From: Maea johnstoni
Lineage: Eukaryota; Annelida; Polychaeta; Spionida; Magelonidae
Assembly: GCA_963942565.1 (NCBI GenBank)
Contig: OZ012699.1
Coordinates: forward strand, 31,227,919-31,291,918
Direction of reading: 5' to 3'
DNA: 64,000 nt
In this document: piece by piece, positions 1 to 22,153 of the stretch
Layout of the letters: each line of letters begins with the position of its first letter
Position numbering within the stretch: position 1 is the first letter of the stretch
Notes under the pieces: model-generated
The model's database searches: none
What the model was told of the DNA's origin: nothing
The model's input: the letters and a program-made list of their open reading frames with translations, nothing else
Made by a program: the position numbers and the translations under genes

Positions 1-499
1 CTTTTGGAGGAATAGGCTATTAAATGTAGGTGGTATCAAGATTCGAAATAGCTGAGTAGCTAAAGTTGGATGGGCAGAAATTTCGGGATTGCTGTTTTAG
101 ACACCTAGATTCAAATTCCTCACATATACTGATAGTTTTCTTGTGTAGAGATGATATATGTATATTCATTCATCTGCACTTACTTAGCAGAAATGGAATA
201 GGTGCATTGGTACATGTGATATGACTGATATCCCACTCAGGGGCATCGAAACATCCAGGAACTACTTTTTGTGGTGGATGGATATCACATCGTTGTGTAT
301 ATTTAGAGGGATGAACACGACCTTGGGAGCATGTGATTAGTTAGATTTTTAGGTCAAACAGAACGGCCTACTTTCCTTGTGACGGAGATGACACTCATGC
401 AGCGTTCTATTTTGGTACAGACTTGTTTCTGTACGCCTCCAACTCTCCGAAGCGGCCTGATTATTTTGGCGACTTCTCTCTGCAAAAAACAGCTCTTTT

Positions 500-705
500 T
501 AAACCCTTCCGCTGCTGGTGGCTAATTTGTCCATTAGAAAATGATGCAAAAAAACTGAATAAATGACTGAAACCCTGGTAATTGGGTATTCATCTGAGAG
601 TACTCAGTGAGAGTTATCCAAAGAATACCAACATAACAGGCTTTTCAAAAATCTTCGGGTTCTTGTCCTTTGAACGAAAGTAGCCTCAGCATTGGAAGGG
701 TTTAA
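500..705 (+). mobile_element. Family A TTAA MITE
   Basis: Forward copy (gctgctggtggc at left, gcattggaagggttta at right); the left TTAA is decayed. Confidence 0.8.
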
Positions 706-1309
706 TACAAGCTTATGAGAACCAGTCTGATTACTTTGGTAAAGAGTTTTCAATGAAAGAAGTTTGTGGAAGATCCTAACATTAATGGGGTTGTCAGGCC
801 CATAATCTATGTCTGCTTCTTCACCCTGGTCCTGCTGTACCTAGAAATATATGGGCGACACTAACTAACTAACCTGCATAGCCAGGAAATTTCCAAATGC
901 ACTATCTGACCTGCTAATGACCATTTGGCTGAGTTTGGCTTTAGGACCCCATACAGAGCCTGTACATGACCCAACGCAGCTCCACTTAAAAGAACCCGCT
1001 TAAACCTTCATTTTGATGTATGGCAAGTGCGAGGTAAATCCCTAAAATTCAAGTTGTGCCCCTTAAACCCTCAATGGTCAATTTTGTTCGCAGGGACCAT
1101 GAACAATTCAGTTGTCAGGGTAGGTTCCATTCAGCACTTCAGCAGGAAATGGATTAACCCATTCATGCTGGTAAATCTTGATAAGTGGGAGTCTGGTCAC
1201 AGGGTCTTAGCCAGGGTTATAACAATGCCTGTCAAAAACAGAAATTTCAAAATCTCTGTCCATCCAGAATAAGCCACTAATCTACTTCAAATCCTTATAC
1301 CAACTTCAC

Positions 1310-1523
1310 TTAACCCTTCCAATGCTGAGGCTACTTTTGTGCTAAGCACAAGAACGCAAATATTCTGGAAAACCATCTAAACCCTGTCATGTTGGTACTC
1401 ATTCGAAAGCTCTCACTGAGTACTCTCAGATGAGTACCCATTTGTCAGGGTTTCAGTCATTTTTCTGCATTTTTGCTGCATTTCGTATAAGCCAAATTAG
1501 CCACCAGCAGCATACTTGGGATA
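1310..1523 (-). mobile_element. Family A TTAA MITE
   Basis: Reverse copy beginning TTAACCCTTCCAATGCTGAGG; the right terminus is diverged. Confidence 0.82.
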
Positions 1524-2322
1524 ATAACCTATTGGGTCAAAAAGGTTCAAGGTATGAAGAATTAGACTGAGAAAATATTTGAAGGTGTAGTGTTGTTTGG
1601 TTGGTTATCAACATTGCTCAGTATTTTCCATCCCTAAGAAAGATAAAACTATAAAATATTTCGGCCTTACAGGACCTGAGCATGCATGAGAAGGTTAACC
1701 CCAAGGTCTTAGCCAGGACTTAAAAAATGCCTGTCCAAAACAGCGGTCACAAAATTTCTGCGCATAAAGATTCAGCTGCTCAGTACTTCCTTAGTCCTCC
1801 TACCAACTACAGTGGAAAGCCTAGTGAGTCAAGAAGGGCAATTTACACTTCAGCTATGTCTTAGAGGATGGTTTGTTAGGAAACAACCTGGTTATTAGTC
1901 CAAATAAGAAGTAATTGAAAATCCTCTGTCTAGAATGTGTTAAATATAGTGAAATGAGTGTATGTGCTTTCTTATAATGGTATGTAAGTGACTCTTGAGA
2001 CATGAAGACTTGTCTCCGATGACCCGAAACCCCTACCTCTGTTTGTACTGCCAATCCTACTCTCTGATATATATACTTTTGTGGGACCAGGTCCCTGTGC
2101 CTATACCTCTGTAGTAAGTCTGAGTGCCTTCTACATAAGGATTTCAAACCCATAGGATGTTAACCCATTGCACACACACACACACATAAATTCCATGAAC
2201 TTCAATCAATAAGCTTTAAGGGTGACTCCCTGACTCAGCTCTTTAGATATTTACCTTGCTGCTATAATGGTAAGCTCTGGAGGAAAGGTTTGTATAGCTA
2301 TTGATCTTGATCCCTTTTATCC

Positions 2323-2535
2323 TGAACCCTTCCAACGCTGAGGCTACTTTCGTCCAATGCACAAATATGCAAAAACTTTTGAAAACCATCTAAACCCTGT
2401 CGTGTTGGTACTCATTGGATAGCCCTCGCGGAGTACTCACAGATGAGTACCCATTTGCCAGGGTTTCAGTGATTTTCCAGGACTTTTGCATTATTTTGTA
2501 TTGGCCAACATAGCCACCAACAGCAAAAGGGTTAA
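2323..2535 (-). mobile_element. Family A TTAA MITE
   Basis: Reverse copy; left end tgaaccctt, right end agggttaa. Confidence 0.85.
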
Positions 2536-3273
2536 AAGACAACACATTCATGCTACAAGTATTTCTCATATGATACTGTTTGAATCTATCAATGGTTTGA
2601 CGATCACTATGTATACAATTGTTATGTATTTCTAAATATGTATACAATAATTACAACTATAACAAAGTAAGAAAATACATGATTGGGTGTGGTTATATAT
2701 TCTGGTCATTTGGCTCTCATATATTTATGAGACCTTTTTATGGGAAGAATGAATGTACAAATTCATCCATGCTTAGAATTACATTGGTAACTTGGAAAAT
2801 TAATATTCCAACTAGAAATAAACACTTCATTCCCAACTGCCATATATATCTGAGAGTATATTTAGAAATACAGTACATATCACTTAATTCCTTATATGTT
2901 AATTTTAATATCACCAAAGATTCAGAATCATTTAAGGTTTTGCGTGTTTCTCCTATCTAAAATGAATGGATGTACAACATAGTTTTGTTATCATCTTCCC
3001 TAATGTTAAATAAAAAGTGTATCTAAGAGTACATTACTACCAGGATTTCATATTGAAATGGACATATGCTCTGAATTTTATGAATTAGGAAGACTATCAG
3101 ACTTGGGCTGTCTTTGGACAGAACTTTGGCTTGTAATTGAGTTGCCTTTCAACAAATCATGGAATTTAGGAAGATACGTCATAAGGTTAATTTCGGTGAT
3201 TGTGGGCAGAATCTATCACCGTTGATCATGAAACTCGGGACGATTTTAACAAGTTTCTTTTTGGTGTCTTTAG

Positions 3274-12507
<9,234 letters not shown>

Positions 12508-13100
12508 TACCCACTCAGATCTTCCTCCTCATCATCCTCCTCCTCCTCCTCCTCACAGAAATAAATAACAACAACAACAACAACAACACAGACTTCTTTG
12601 TAAAATACACATCAAGGCAAGAGAAGCTCCTTGATAACAACCTCGCTAATATTGACTTGCTAAGGACTTGTGAATCGTGCGTGCGTCTCCTAAATGCTGT
12701 TTTTGTACCTTTTTGCATTGGAGAGCGCGCTCATGTTCGGTCACCAGGTGGCGCCAGTTCCAGTGGAGCCAGGGGCTGGAGGGCGCCAACCGGAGGTGCC
12801 GCCACACAGTTTCGTATCCAATGGTGAAGCGCAGAAATATTATGGTCGTCATGGGAACCTCTGTTGGCATAGCAACAGGATTGTTGTAACAATGGAAACC
12901 AGTTTGAAAAAAAATTGAAACCGAAAAAAAGGTATGGTTGCCATGACTGCAGATTCTTGTTATCACCATGAAAACCAGATAAAAATAGGGTGGTCACATT
13001 GTTGCCATAGTAACAACATCATGTCATCACAGACAATATACATGGTCAGGGGATTCAGCTTTGCCATGGCATCGCCATGAACAACAAATAAGGAAGAAGA
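12508..13100 (+). other. Probable receptor 3'UTR (end not defined)
   Basis: Sequence after the stop begins with a TCC/TCA pyrimidine run and a CAA trinucleotide run, with an AATAAA-like hexamer near 12561 that could give a very short UTR. From about 12845 to 13140 it holds several imperfect repeats of 'atggaaaccag' and a GTTGCCATAGTAAC motif near 13004. The true polyadenylation site cannot be fixed by eye. Confidence 0.35.
12740..12757 (+). promoter_or_regulatory. CTCF-like motif
   Basis: tcaccaggtggcgccag closely matches the vertebrate CTCF core CCACNAGGTGGC. It is one of many ccac/tagg/tggc words here; binding is not shown. Confidence 0.35.
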
Positions 13101-13455
13101 TGCTCATGTGATTGATGATGTGATATCATCACCATGGAAACCAGATTGGAAGGATGTAAGACTTGCCAGAGACAGAGCTTTGCTCCTTTCCCGAAGAAGC
13201 GCAGAAGGATATAGTATCTTCAAGCGAAAAGAGGAAAAGTCGCGTGGCAGTTGCGTACCTACACTGTACAGAATATTCAGCTTATCCAAGATGCTTGGAC
13301 GTGGGGCGGGCAGCTAGTGTGGCCACCTGGCGGACAATCCCCACACTAGTATGCTACCCCACTGCTCGCATGGCATAATACGATTGGCCGATAGAATCAA
13401 TCAAAAGAGGAACATGACACATGCGGCACAAATAGAGATGTGGACATGTGCTTTA

Positions 13456-13692
13456 CCTGCTCATGCTGAGAGTGCCCCATCGGTGCTGTTCCGATTATCG
13501 TCTGCTACTTTCATACTTTTAAAAATAACTTTGGAATAAAGCAAAAGTTCACAAAATATTTGAAGGAGAGTTGTTGTTTGACTTGTTATCAACATTTCTC
13601 CTTCAAATATTTTCTAAAAAATGCTTTTGTTAAAAAAATATTTCCAAAATTGTCAGGGCTGTTTTGGCCGCTCTTGAGTGTGAATGGGTTGA
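13456..13692. mobile_element. Family B MITE
   Basis: Right end tgtgaatgggttga, left end decayed; abuts another copy. Confidence 0.8.
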
Positions 13693-13905
13693 GATATCCC
13701 CTTAAAATTGTCGTCTGGACCTATAATACTTTTGACAATAACTCAGAAAGAAAATAAATGTAATACTAATAATTTTAAGGTGAGTTTTTGGTAATGTTCT
13801 GATTGACATTTCTTCTTCAAATATTTTCCAAACTTCGCATCTGCCTGCAAGATTTTATCAAAATCGTCAGGCTGCTTTTGGCCACTGTGAGCATTATTGG
13901 GTTAA
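13689..13905. mobile_element. Family B MITE
   Basis: Subtype with gctgcttttggccactgtgag and right TTAA 13902-13905. A further family B fragment lies at 13975-14100. Confidence 0.8.
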
Positions 13906-14472
13906 CTGAAGTCATGCTATGGTCATGATAACTAGATGGCAAAAAACATGGCCCTTGCTCCTAAAATCTAGTTAAACCAAAAATTATGAAATTACTAGAA
14001 TTAACATTTCTCCTTCAAACTCTTTCTGAAATATACTTATATTAATAAAAATATTTGGGAAATAGATCCATGTTGGGTGCTCTCAAGCATGAGTAGGTAA
14101 ATATGTGTCAAAATAGATTTTATTGTAATAAGAATTGCTTTGGATAGTTCTTGACTTAGCTATCCGTGCCACATATAGGAAATAATAGCCAAGATCATGA
14201 AAAAACTGTAATTTTTACTGAACTGCATAAATTCTTAATGAGAGGTACCACTACCTGGTGGTATAAACACTGTTTTAAATAATTGGCATTGTGCCAGCCC
14301 TGCTAATCTATTGTTAGTGGTTGACCTCATTTTTAGCCATTTCATTGGACAAAAAAAAGCATGTTGATGATTTCATACATGAAATCCCCGCTGAAATCAT
14401 TCTCTGATTTTTAATCTTAATTTTATTGGTCTATGGATGTCTTATGTTACATCTGGCAGATTATCAGTAGCT

Positions 14473-14703
14473 GCGCAAAAGTCTGACCCAATCGAGTGGC
14501 TAAGAATGAGGTCAGCACAGTTGCTAGGTCATGGAAGTCTGACCCAATCGAGTGGCTAAGAATGAGGTCAGCACAGTTGCTAGGTCACGGAAGTCTGACC
14601 AATCGAGTGGCTAAGAATGAGGTCAGCACAGTTGCTAGGTCACGGAAGTCTGACCCAATCGGGTTGCTAAGAATGAGGTCAGCACTGTTGCTAGGCAACT
14701 ATT
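14473..14703. repeat. 56 bp tandem repeat
   Basis: Four units of gtctgacccaatcgagtggc ... gttgctaggtcacggaa; the last ends gttgctaggcaact, a palindromic X-box-like motif. Confidence 0.9.
14686..14700. promoter_or_regulatory. RFX X-box-like palindrome
   Basis: gttgctaggcaac is a palindromic X-box match. The same word occurs at 62697-62709, and a variant gttgccatagtaac near 13004. Confidence 0.35.
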
Positions 14704-14939
14704 TCATGCCTAGATTTAGACTTGAAGAGTGTCATCTGGATGATGCAACAATTGAAAATATAACTTGGGAATAAAACTGAGATTTCAAAATATTTGAAAG
14801 AGTTGTGGGTTTAGTTCTGATTGAAAATATTTTACAAATATTTTATCAAAATATGCTTTCTTAATGTGTAACGGGCATAAACAGATTATAGCCCTGGAGC
14901 CTATCTATATGTCTTAGGGGAGGGAGGGGGTTGTAATGC

Positions 14940-15155
14940 TTAATCTTTATGCTGCTGGTGGCTAATTTGGCCAAATACAAAAATGATGCAAAAAACTGAA
15001 AAAACAAACTGAACTCTTTGCAAATGGGGACTCATCTGAAAGCACTCAGCAAGAGCTTTCCAATGAATACCAACATGACAGGGTTTGAATATTTTTCAAA
15101 AATCTTTGCGTCCTTGCGCTTTGGACAAAAGTAGCCTCAGCATTGGAAGGGTTAA
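14940..15155 (+). mobile_element. Family A TTAA MITE
   Basis: Forward copy; right end aagggttaa intact, left end slightly changed (ttaatcttt). Confidence 0.87.
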
Positions 15156-15190
15156 CAGTGAGTGATGGCACAAGGTGAGCAGTGTACTTT

Positions 15191-15415
15191 TTAACCTATT
15201 TTAGCCTGGAGTCTCCCCTTAAAAGCTGTCGTCTGGAGCTGGGATAACTTTGAAAATGACATCAGAATTAAGCATTTAGTCACAAAATATATGAGGGAGA
15301 GTTGTTGGTTTGGTATGGTTTTGATCGACATTCCTCCATCGAATATTTTCAAAAACATTCTTCCGTAATATATCACCAAAAGAATTGGGCGATTTTTTGC
15401 TACTAAATGGTTTAA
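15191..15415. mobile_element. Family B MITE
   Basis: TTAACCTATT at left and a degenerate ggtttaa at right. 15416-15610 is a still more diverged relative. Confidence 0.72.
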
Positions 15416-15834
15416 GATATTCCTTTGTAAGGTTCCCCTTTAAGTATCCTCTTAATGCTGAGCAACTTGTAAAAGTTGTAAAAGGTAATTTGGCTGTAAA
15501 CCAGTATAAATGCTTAATATTTAAAAGTTATATTTTTAGTTCTGATCGATATTTCTCCTTGAGATATTTCTAAAGTTGTGCTTTGTCAGGAAGAGTTACC
15601 AGGCTGTCATTGACCTTTGAAGAGGTCAAGAGTTCAAAGGTCAAGAGTTTTGTCAGCAGGTGATTCGATGCAGGAAAAACTCTTCTGATACATCGTAAAG
15701 CTCAGTCAAGGAAAGCAGTAAAAAATACTTTGTGCATCCTTTCATGAGGACAGTTCTCAATTCATATGACAGAGGTTTACTGTCCCATACTTCTGCAGAT
15801 ACAAAATGGCAGTTTTAAGTCTTGGAAGGGCGAA

Positions 15835-16038
15835 TTAACCCTTATGCTGCTGGTGGCTACTTTGGCCAATGCAAAATGAGGCAAAACCCCTGAAAAATGA
15901 TTGAAACCCTCACACATGGGTACTCATCTGAGAGTACTCAATGAGAGCTATCAAATGAATACCAATATGACAGGGTTTAGATTGTTTTCAAAAAATCTTT
16001 GCATCCTTGTGCTTTGGACGAAAGTAGCCTTGGAAGGG
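15835..16038 (+). mobile_element. Family A TTAA MITE, right end cut
   Basis: Forward copy with intact left TTAACCCTTATGCTGCTGG; the right end lacks about 15 bp. Confidence 0.85.
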
Positions 16039-16496
16039 TCCTGGAAGGGAGAATTAGGATAACTGCCTTTCCCAGGACCTGCAGACCATGTTCTAGGGAT
16101 TCGACAGAACGGTATTATCCAGTATTCTTTCTGTTCAAGATTGGCTAAGTAGATTTTAAACATACAAAACAAAATTACGCAAATGAAAAAAAAATACTGA
16201 ATAAAAATATGTGAAACAGTATCACGTTTGTTTTTCTTGAATTTGATCTTTTTTGATAAGACTACTGAATGACAAATGGAAAGGAACTGGTTAAGATGAC
16301 TAGGATGGTGTTACAGAGATATGTTAACGAAGATCCATCCTGGTATCTTTTGAAGTGTTTAAGTTATTTGATCCAGTCATGTTTAAAGTTTCTCTGGAAA
16401 TATTCATTTGTACATTGGGTCACTTCCTCAACTATACTAGGAGTTGAACATACATTGCAGAATTATTTTAAGGAAAGATGTTAGTTTCAATGCTCC

Positions 16497-16726
16497 TTAA
16501 CCCATTAATGCTCAGAGCGGCCAAAAGAGGCCTGATGATTTTGAATATATTGTACTTACAAAAGCATTTTATTGAAAACATTTGAAGGAGAAATGTTTGT
16601 CGGAAGCCAAACAACAACTCTCCCTCAAATTATTTTTGAACTTTCGCTTTATTCAAAAGTTATTTTCAAAAATATGAAAGAAGCAGACGATACTCTCTAG
16701 AGAAAGTCTGAGTGCTCATGGGTTAA
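16497..16726. mobile_element. Family B MITE
   Basis: Full length, TTAACCCATTAATGCTCAGAG to gctcatgggttaa; shares TTAA 16723-16726 with the next copy. Confidence 0.9.
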
Positions 16727-16953
16727 CCCATTAATGCTTAAGAGTTCCTCCAGAAATTGTCATCTGGATTTATGATAATTTTGACAATAACTCTGAAATA
16801 GAGAATTATTTAACAAAAAACTTGAAGAACAATTTTAGGAATTGTTCATATTAACATTTCTCCAAATATTTCCCTATAACTTTGCTTTTGCCGGCAAGAT
16901 TTCATCAAAACTGTAAAGCTGCTTTTGGACGCTGTGAGCATTAATGGTTTGAG
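16723..16953. mobile_element. Family B MITE
   Basis: Full-length subtype (gctgcttttggacgctgtgag) abutting the previous copy at a common TTAA. Confidence 0.87.
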
Positions 16954-17354
16954 ATATTTTCCGAAATACAGATTTGTCGGAGATCTCACCATGGACGCTA
17001 CAGGAAATGAATGGGTTCAATGTCTAGACAAGAAATAGTGATTTGGTTAAGCAAAGTGATAAGGATGTTTGTTGTTTAAAAACCATCACAATTCTGGTAA
17101 TTTATTCATAACCAGAGCAATTTTAAATTCAATTTTCGAAAAAGAACATTTGTTATACCGAACTTGTCAACTTCCTACAAAATAATTTGTGAATTCGTGT
17201 TTCATTCCTAAGTTAATTTGCAATGAGTGAAATAGTTCCAAAGGAATGTTTTCCAGTGAGATCTTGGAGCATGAGAGGGTAAATAAGGCATAGTTGTGTT
17301 ACTGTGAGCTAATGTGCTAGCTTCTAGCTTGAGAGGACTCAGTTCATGTCGATA

Positions 17355-17590
17355 TACAGTAAATTCTCAGAAATATGGACCACCCTAGGAATTTGGGATC
17401 AAGAAATTAGGAATTCCACAATCTCGCCTGCCGGATATCTCTGGTCACTCAAATTTAGTTAGGAAATCTGGGCTGTTATTTCACTGTTTCGTCTGTATTT
17501 TTTGAAAACATAAACCACCATCAACCCACAAAAAAATCAATTGTAATTAATAAAAAAAAAAGTGTCCCATAGTACCGAGAATTTACGGTA
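17355..17590. mobile_element. Family D MITE (TACCGTAAATTC ends)
   Basis: tacagtaaattctcagaaat at left and gagaatttacggta at right, inverted. The ends and TA boundary suggest a Tc1/mariner-like element. Confidence 0.75.
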
Positions 17591-17698
17591 GATCCTTGTG
17601 GTGCAGTCGACACTGTCTGTCACCCTATGTTTCACTTCAGGTAAAACACAGCTGACCTCACTTATAACTATACCTCAGACCGTCTAGGGATTGGCATC

Positions 17699-17928
17699 TT
17701 AACCCATTCACACTTAGAACTCCACTAGAACCTAACGTCTGCTACTCTCAGACTTTTGAAAATAACTTCAGAACAAAGCGAAAGCTCACAAAATATTTGA
17801 CGGAGAGTTGATGTGTGGCTTCTGATAAACATTTCTAATTCAAATATTTTCCAGAAAATGCTTTTGAAAGTAATATATTTCCAAATTTGTCAGGCCTGTT
17901 TTGGCTGCTCTGAGTGTTAATGGGTTAA
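17699..17928. mobile_element. Family B MITE
   Basis: Full length, TTAA at both ends. Confidence 0.92.
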
Positions 17929-17979
17929 TAATTTTCACAATATGATACAATATTGACATTTACTTAAAGATTGTATATC

Positions 17980-18192
17980 TTAACCCTTCCAATGCTGAGG
18001 CTACTTTCGTCCAAAGGACAAGAATGCAAAGATTTTTTAAAACCATCTGAATCCTGTCATGTTGGTATTCATTTAATAGCTCTCGCTGAGAACTTTCAAA
18101 TGAGTACCCATTTTCCAAGGTTTCGATTATTTCTGAGGTTTTTTGCATCATTCTGTATCGTCAAAATTAGCCACCAGCAGCATAAGGGTTAA
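17980..18192 (-). mobile_element. Family A TTAA MITE
   Basis: Reverse, full length, TTAA at both ends. Confidence 0.92.
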
Positions 18193-18471
18193 CAATATTG
18201 CTTGACAATATTAACAATTCTGTTTGCCTCTTTTAGCACTGTCAGCTTCAGAAATCATATTTTTTAATAGGAAACTACATGTGTGCAGAGATGCCTAGGT
18301 AACAGTTGAATAAATTTTCATACGGTTGAACAGTACCTGTATAACATCTTAAACAATACAATACTTTTTCCCATTCAATATCGATATTTGGTAGGGATGT
18401 GGATCTTTAATTTTAGAATGATCTGATACGTTGTTGATATTTTTAAAATGATACAATATCTTAATGATGTC

Positions 18472-18685
18472 TTAACCCTTATGCTGCTAGTGATTAATTT
18501 AGCCAATACAAAATGATGCAGAAAACCCTGAAAAATTATTGAAACCCTAGCATATGGGTACTCATCTGAGAGCACTCGACGTGAGCTTTCTAATGAATAC
18601 CAACATGACAGGGTTTAAATGGTTTTCAAAGATCTTTGCCTTCTTGTTTTCTGGACTAAAGTATCCTCAGCATTGGAAGGGTTAA
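18472..18685 (+). mobile_element. Family A TTAA MITE
   Basis: Forward, full length, TTAA at both ends; 280 bp from an inverted copy. Confidence 0.92.
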
Positions 18686-18922
18686 CAACTGCTCACAGGT
18701 TGAAAGACAAACAAACGTCTGTGGCACTCTGATGCGGCCTAATCATTTGAAGTATTTCATGACACTGTTCTTGTGATGCTCAATTACAAGTAGATACTTG
18801 TGTCTGATTTGTTGAACGGTTATGGTTAAGCATATCGTTAAAAATAATTTGAAATTATCAGATACTTCTCATTATCGATAATCAATATTATCGGTCTCGC
18901 ATAACGATCTGCATCCCTTATA

Positions 18923-19080
18923 CAGGCAACTCAGCTCTATCCGGACATGTGTAATCTAGACTGTCATCTAAACCGGACACATTGCAAGGTCCCAGTCCCT
19001 TTCTATACATATAATTCCTATACACATAATCTGGTTTTGCCTAATCCGGAGAGAAATTTAGGATTAAGCAGAGTTTCCTG
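18923..19080. mobile_element. Family C2 TA-target MITE
   Basis: 158 bp, caggcaactcagctctatcc to ttaagcagagtttcctg, flanked by TA; relative of 3979-4154. Confidence 0.82.
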
Positions 19081-19389
19081 TATTCGGTATTGTATCGAGG
19101 ACTGGTGCTAATCCCTAAGGCTGGGCTTATCTCCCAGATAATCTTGCCACTGAAGCCTATGTCATATTTCTGTACCCCCAGCTCTTTATACAATTGTAAG
19201 AATTAAGTTGTAACAATTTGTGCACCCCTCTCTTTATCGGTAGTGCCCCAAAACACCCATTTGTAACTGCCTTGTTCCTCTGCATTGATGTATCCCCCTC
19301 ACACAACATAACATACCTCAGACTCTCCAGTCTTCCTTCCTCCCAGATGTTCTTGCCACTGACATTTAGTTCATACTTGTTCACGCCCT

Positions 19390-19695
19390 GAACCAGGGTC
19401 TTAGCCAGGATTTAGAAACTGGGTGCTTAAAATTAGCTATTGTCCAAATTTTTAAGGGGGACCACAATATACTCATATTTCAACCATTAACATGTATTAA
19501 TTTATCAAAATAAGGCATGATATTCTTATACAACGTCATGGGAATAATATGGAGGTGAATAAATCAACTATATGCTTAAGATTGACATTTTAAGAAATTC
19601 CTCACATAAATGTTTTCGGTGTCCTGAGGGGTGCTTTTTAAGGGTTTGGGTGTCCAAAAAGACACCCAGACGCCCGCTGGCTAAGACCATGCCCT
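19390..19695 (+). mobile_element. Family E repeat, most complete
   Basis: agggtcttagccaggattta to acgcccgctggctaagacc; the outer ends are inverted (ggtcttagccag / ctggctaagacc). About 305 bp. Confidence 0.82.
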
Positions 19696-20282
19696 GTACA
19701 ATCTCTTAATGTCAAAAATGCATTTATAACTACCTTAGTCCTGTAAAGTTTCCATCACACTGATATGGAAGATCTATTTTCGTCACTTTTTCTGCCATAT
19801 TTTGGGTAAGTAGTGACACGCCCTAAGTGTTGGATGAAACCAGAGTACCTGGCGAAAACCACCATATTAACGCCAAGTCACTGGAAACTTTCTCACATGC
19901 CCCGCCCTCCCGCTGACTACCTGCCTCATACTTCAAGCTGTCTCAGTATCCGCCATTAGAGTCTTATCCAATGGGATGTCTGGGCTTCATTTTGAAAACT
20001 CAAACTCTTTGAAATAAAACAAGGTAACCAAAATTTTATTGCAAGAAATATCCAAAAATGTTGAATGTTAACAAAAATTGTCATTCAGATTATGATTATG
20101 ATATGTCCATTCAGATACTTGGCTCCTATAAGTTAACGAGTGGTCGCAAAATCACGTGCTCCAGGGGCAAATGCCCGCTAAACGATCATTATGGTCAATC
20201 CCTGTTTAAAGTGTGTTTCTGGGAACTTGATAATTTCTCTTGGTGGACATGTTGTCTCTCTGTATTTTAACCAAATGAGGCT

Positions 20283-20470
20283 TTGAATACCCAGGTACTC
20301 CTAGGATTTCCCAGGAAAATCCCAGGAATTCATAGGATTTCCCAAGGAAAATCCCAGGAATTCATAGAATTTCCCAGGAAAACCCCAGGAACTCCTAGGA
20401 TTTCCCTAGGAAAATCCCAGGAATTCCTAGGATTTCCCTAGGAAAATCCCAGGAATTCCTAGGATATCCA
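20283..20470. repeat. 32 bp palindromic tandem repeat
   Basis: About 5.5 units of aattcctaggatttccctag + gaaaatcccagg; each unit is nearly self-complementary (cctagg, ggaattcc). Confidence 0.9.
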
Positions 20471-20784
20471 AGCTACTTTCACAAAAGGTACCTCCACATG
20501 TCATGTACAGATTATGTCCAGATTACGGGTGAAGTCGCAATTGCTCTCGTGGTTATGAATATCCAGGTTTGGGGCTCATGATAAGCTTGAGAAAGCGCTG
20601 TATATAGTTGCATTACCTGTCCAGAGACAGGTCTTGATTTATTGCACGAAACATGTGAAAAAAGCAAGGAATTGGCCAGTATCCATTTCAATGGGTCCCC
20701 ATCCCATTTTATATAAGTATGCCTAGATATATGAGGGTAGGCACAGTTTTTAGCTATGGCCTATTGAGGTATTCTCGCTTACCT

Positions 20785-20996
20785 TTAACCCTTATGCTGC
20801 TGGTGGCTAATTTGGTCAATACAAAATGATGCAAAGAACCACAAAATGACTGAAACCCTTGCACATGGATACTCATCTAATAGTACTCAGTAAGAGCTAT
20901 CCAATGAATACCAACATCACAGGTTTTGGATGGTTTTCGAAAATCTTTGCGTTCTTATGCTTTGGACGAAAATAGCCTCTGCATTTCAAGGGTTAA
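20785..20996 (+). mobile_element. Family A TTAA MITE
   Basis: Forward, full length, TTAA at both ends. Confidence 0.92.
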
Positions 20997-21019
20997 GATA
21001 GGAGCTGAATCACTGCAGT

Positions 21020-21215
21020 ATACTTGGTTGAGAGTTTCTAGAAATTGCAGTCTGGGCCTACAGTGCTTTTGATGTTTACTTCTGAATTAAGAATAATTTT
21101 GCAAAATATTTGAAGTAGAGATGTTGGTAGTATTCCGATGAAAATTTCTCCAAATATTTTTTCCCCTGGTCTGGTTTGAAATGAAAGATTTCAACAAAAG
21201 TGCTAGGTAGTTTCT
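21020..21215. mobile_element. Family B MITE remnant
   Basis: Core blocks (cagtctgggcctac, aaatatttgaag, atttctcc) without clean ends. Confidence 0.55.
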
Positions 21216-21278
21216 TCAGTTACATTTTAGCTTTTTCTACCACTTATTTAGCCTCAAAATTGCCATGTGAAATATCAT

Positions 21279-21492
21279 TTAACCCTTATGCTGCTGCTGG
21301 CTAATTTGGTCAATACAAAATGATGCTAAAAAACCTGAAAAATGACCAAAAACATGGTGAATGGGTATTCATATGAAAGTACTCAGTGAGAGCTTTCCAA
21401 TGAATACCAACACCACAGGGTTTAGATGGTTTTCAAAGAAATTTGCGTTCTTGTGCTTTGGACGAAAGAAGCCTCAGCACTGGAAGGGTTAA
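21279..21492 (+). mobile_element. Family A TTAA MITE
   Basis: Forward, full length; its right TTAA (21489-21492) is also the left TTAA of a family B copy. Confidence 0.92.
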
Positions 21493-21770
21493 CCCTTTCA
21501 TGCCTGGAGGGATCCTAGACATGGATCGTCTGGATCTATGGTACTTTTGAGAATAACTTGAGAATCAAGCTAAAATTTGAAAAATATTTGAGGGAGAGTT
21601 GTTAGTTAGTTTCTGATCAACGCTTCTCCTTCAAATATTTCCTTAGATGTTTTTGTGTCAAAGAGTTATCGCTTAAATGGTCTCAACATGCAAATTCACG
21701 TTTCCCAAGTTATTTCAATAAAGTATTTACAGCAACTTTGCAAGGTAAACTCCACGCATTAACGGGTTAA
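21489..21770. mobile_element. Family B MITE (long variant)
   Basis: TTAACCCTTTCATGCCTGG to cgcattaacgggttaa, joined to a family A copy at its left TTAA. Confidence 0.82.
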
Positions 21771-21940
21771 ATCTTGAAAACCAAGTGAATATTTCAAAAA
21801 TATGTTAAGGTTGATTGCTACCCCTCAGACCAGTAAAATCTTGTATGAATCAAGCTTCGTTTACAGGTATCTTCCTGTATGTTTTGCCACCGCAGGTGAA
21901 GGTGCATTTTAAGCAGGTATTGAACAAACCATTTATCATT

Positions 21941-22153
21941 TTAACCCTTATGCTGCTGGTGGCTAAAGTGACCAATACAAAATAATGCAAAAAACCTGAT
22001 AAATGACTGAAACCCTGGCATATGGGTACTTATCTGAGAGTACTCGGTGAGAGCTTTCAAATGAATACCAACATGACAGGGTTTAGATGGTTTTCAGAAA
22101 TGTTTGCATTCTTGTGCTTTGGACAAAAGTAGCCTTGACATTGGATGGGTTAA
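21941..22153 (+). mobile_element. Family A TTAA MITE
   Basis: Forward, full length, TTAA at both ends. It is followed by a family B-like segment that recurs after the copies at 22240 and before the copy at 29951. Confidence 0.92.

Larger units (their letters stand above)
1..3273 (+). other. Upstream receptor intron (no exon seen)
   Basis: No ectodomain-like Cys-rich exon is visible. The stretch holds three family A MITEs, family E fragments near 1195-1262 and 1703-1800, and a small CA run at 2170-2189. 2540-3270 is AT-rich with nothing recognisable. Confidence 0.6.

Noticed and set aside
2619-2960. 113-codon frame upstream of the receptor exons as ectodomain
   Set aside because: It lacks the Cys pattern of type I receptor ectodomains and has AT-rich non-coding composition.
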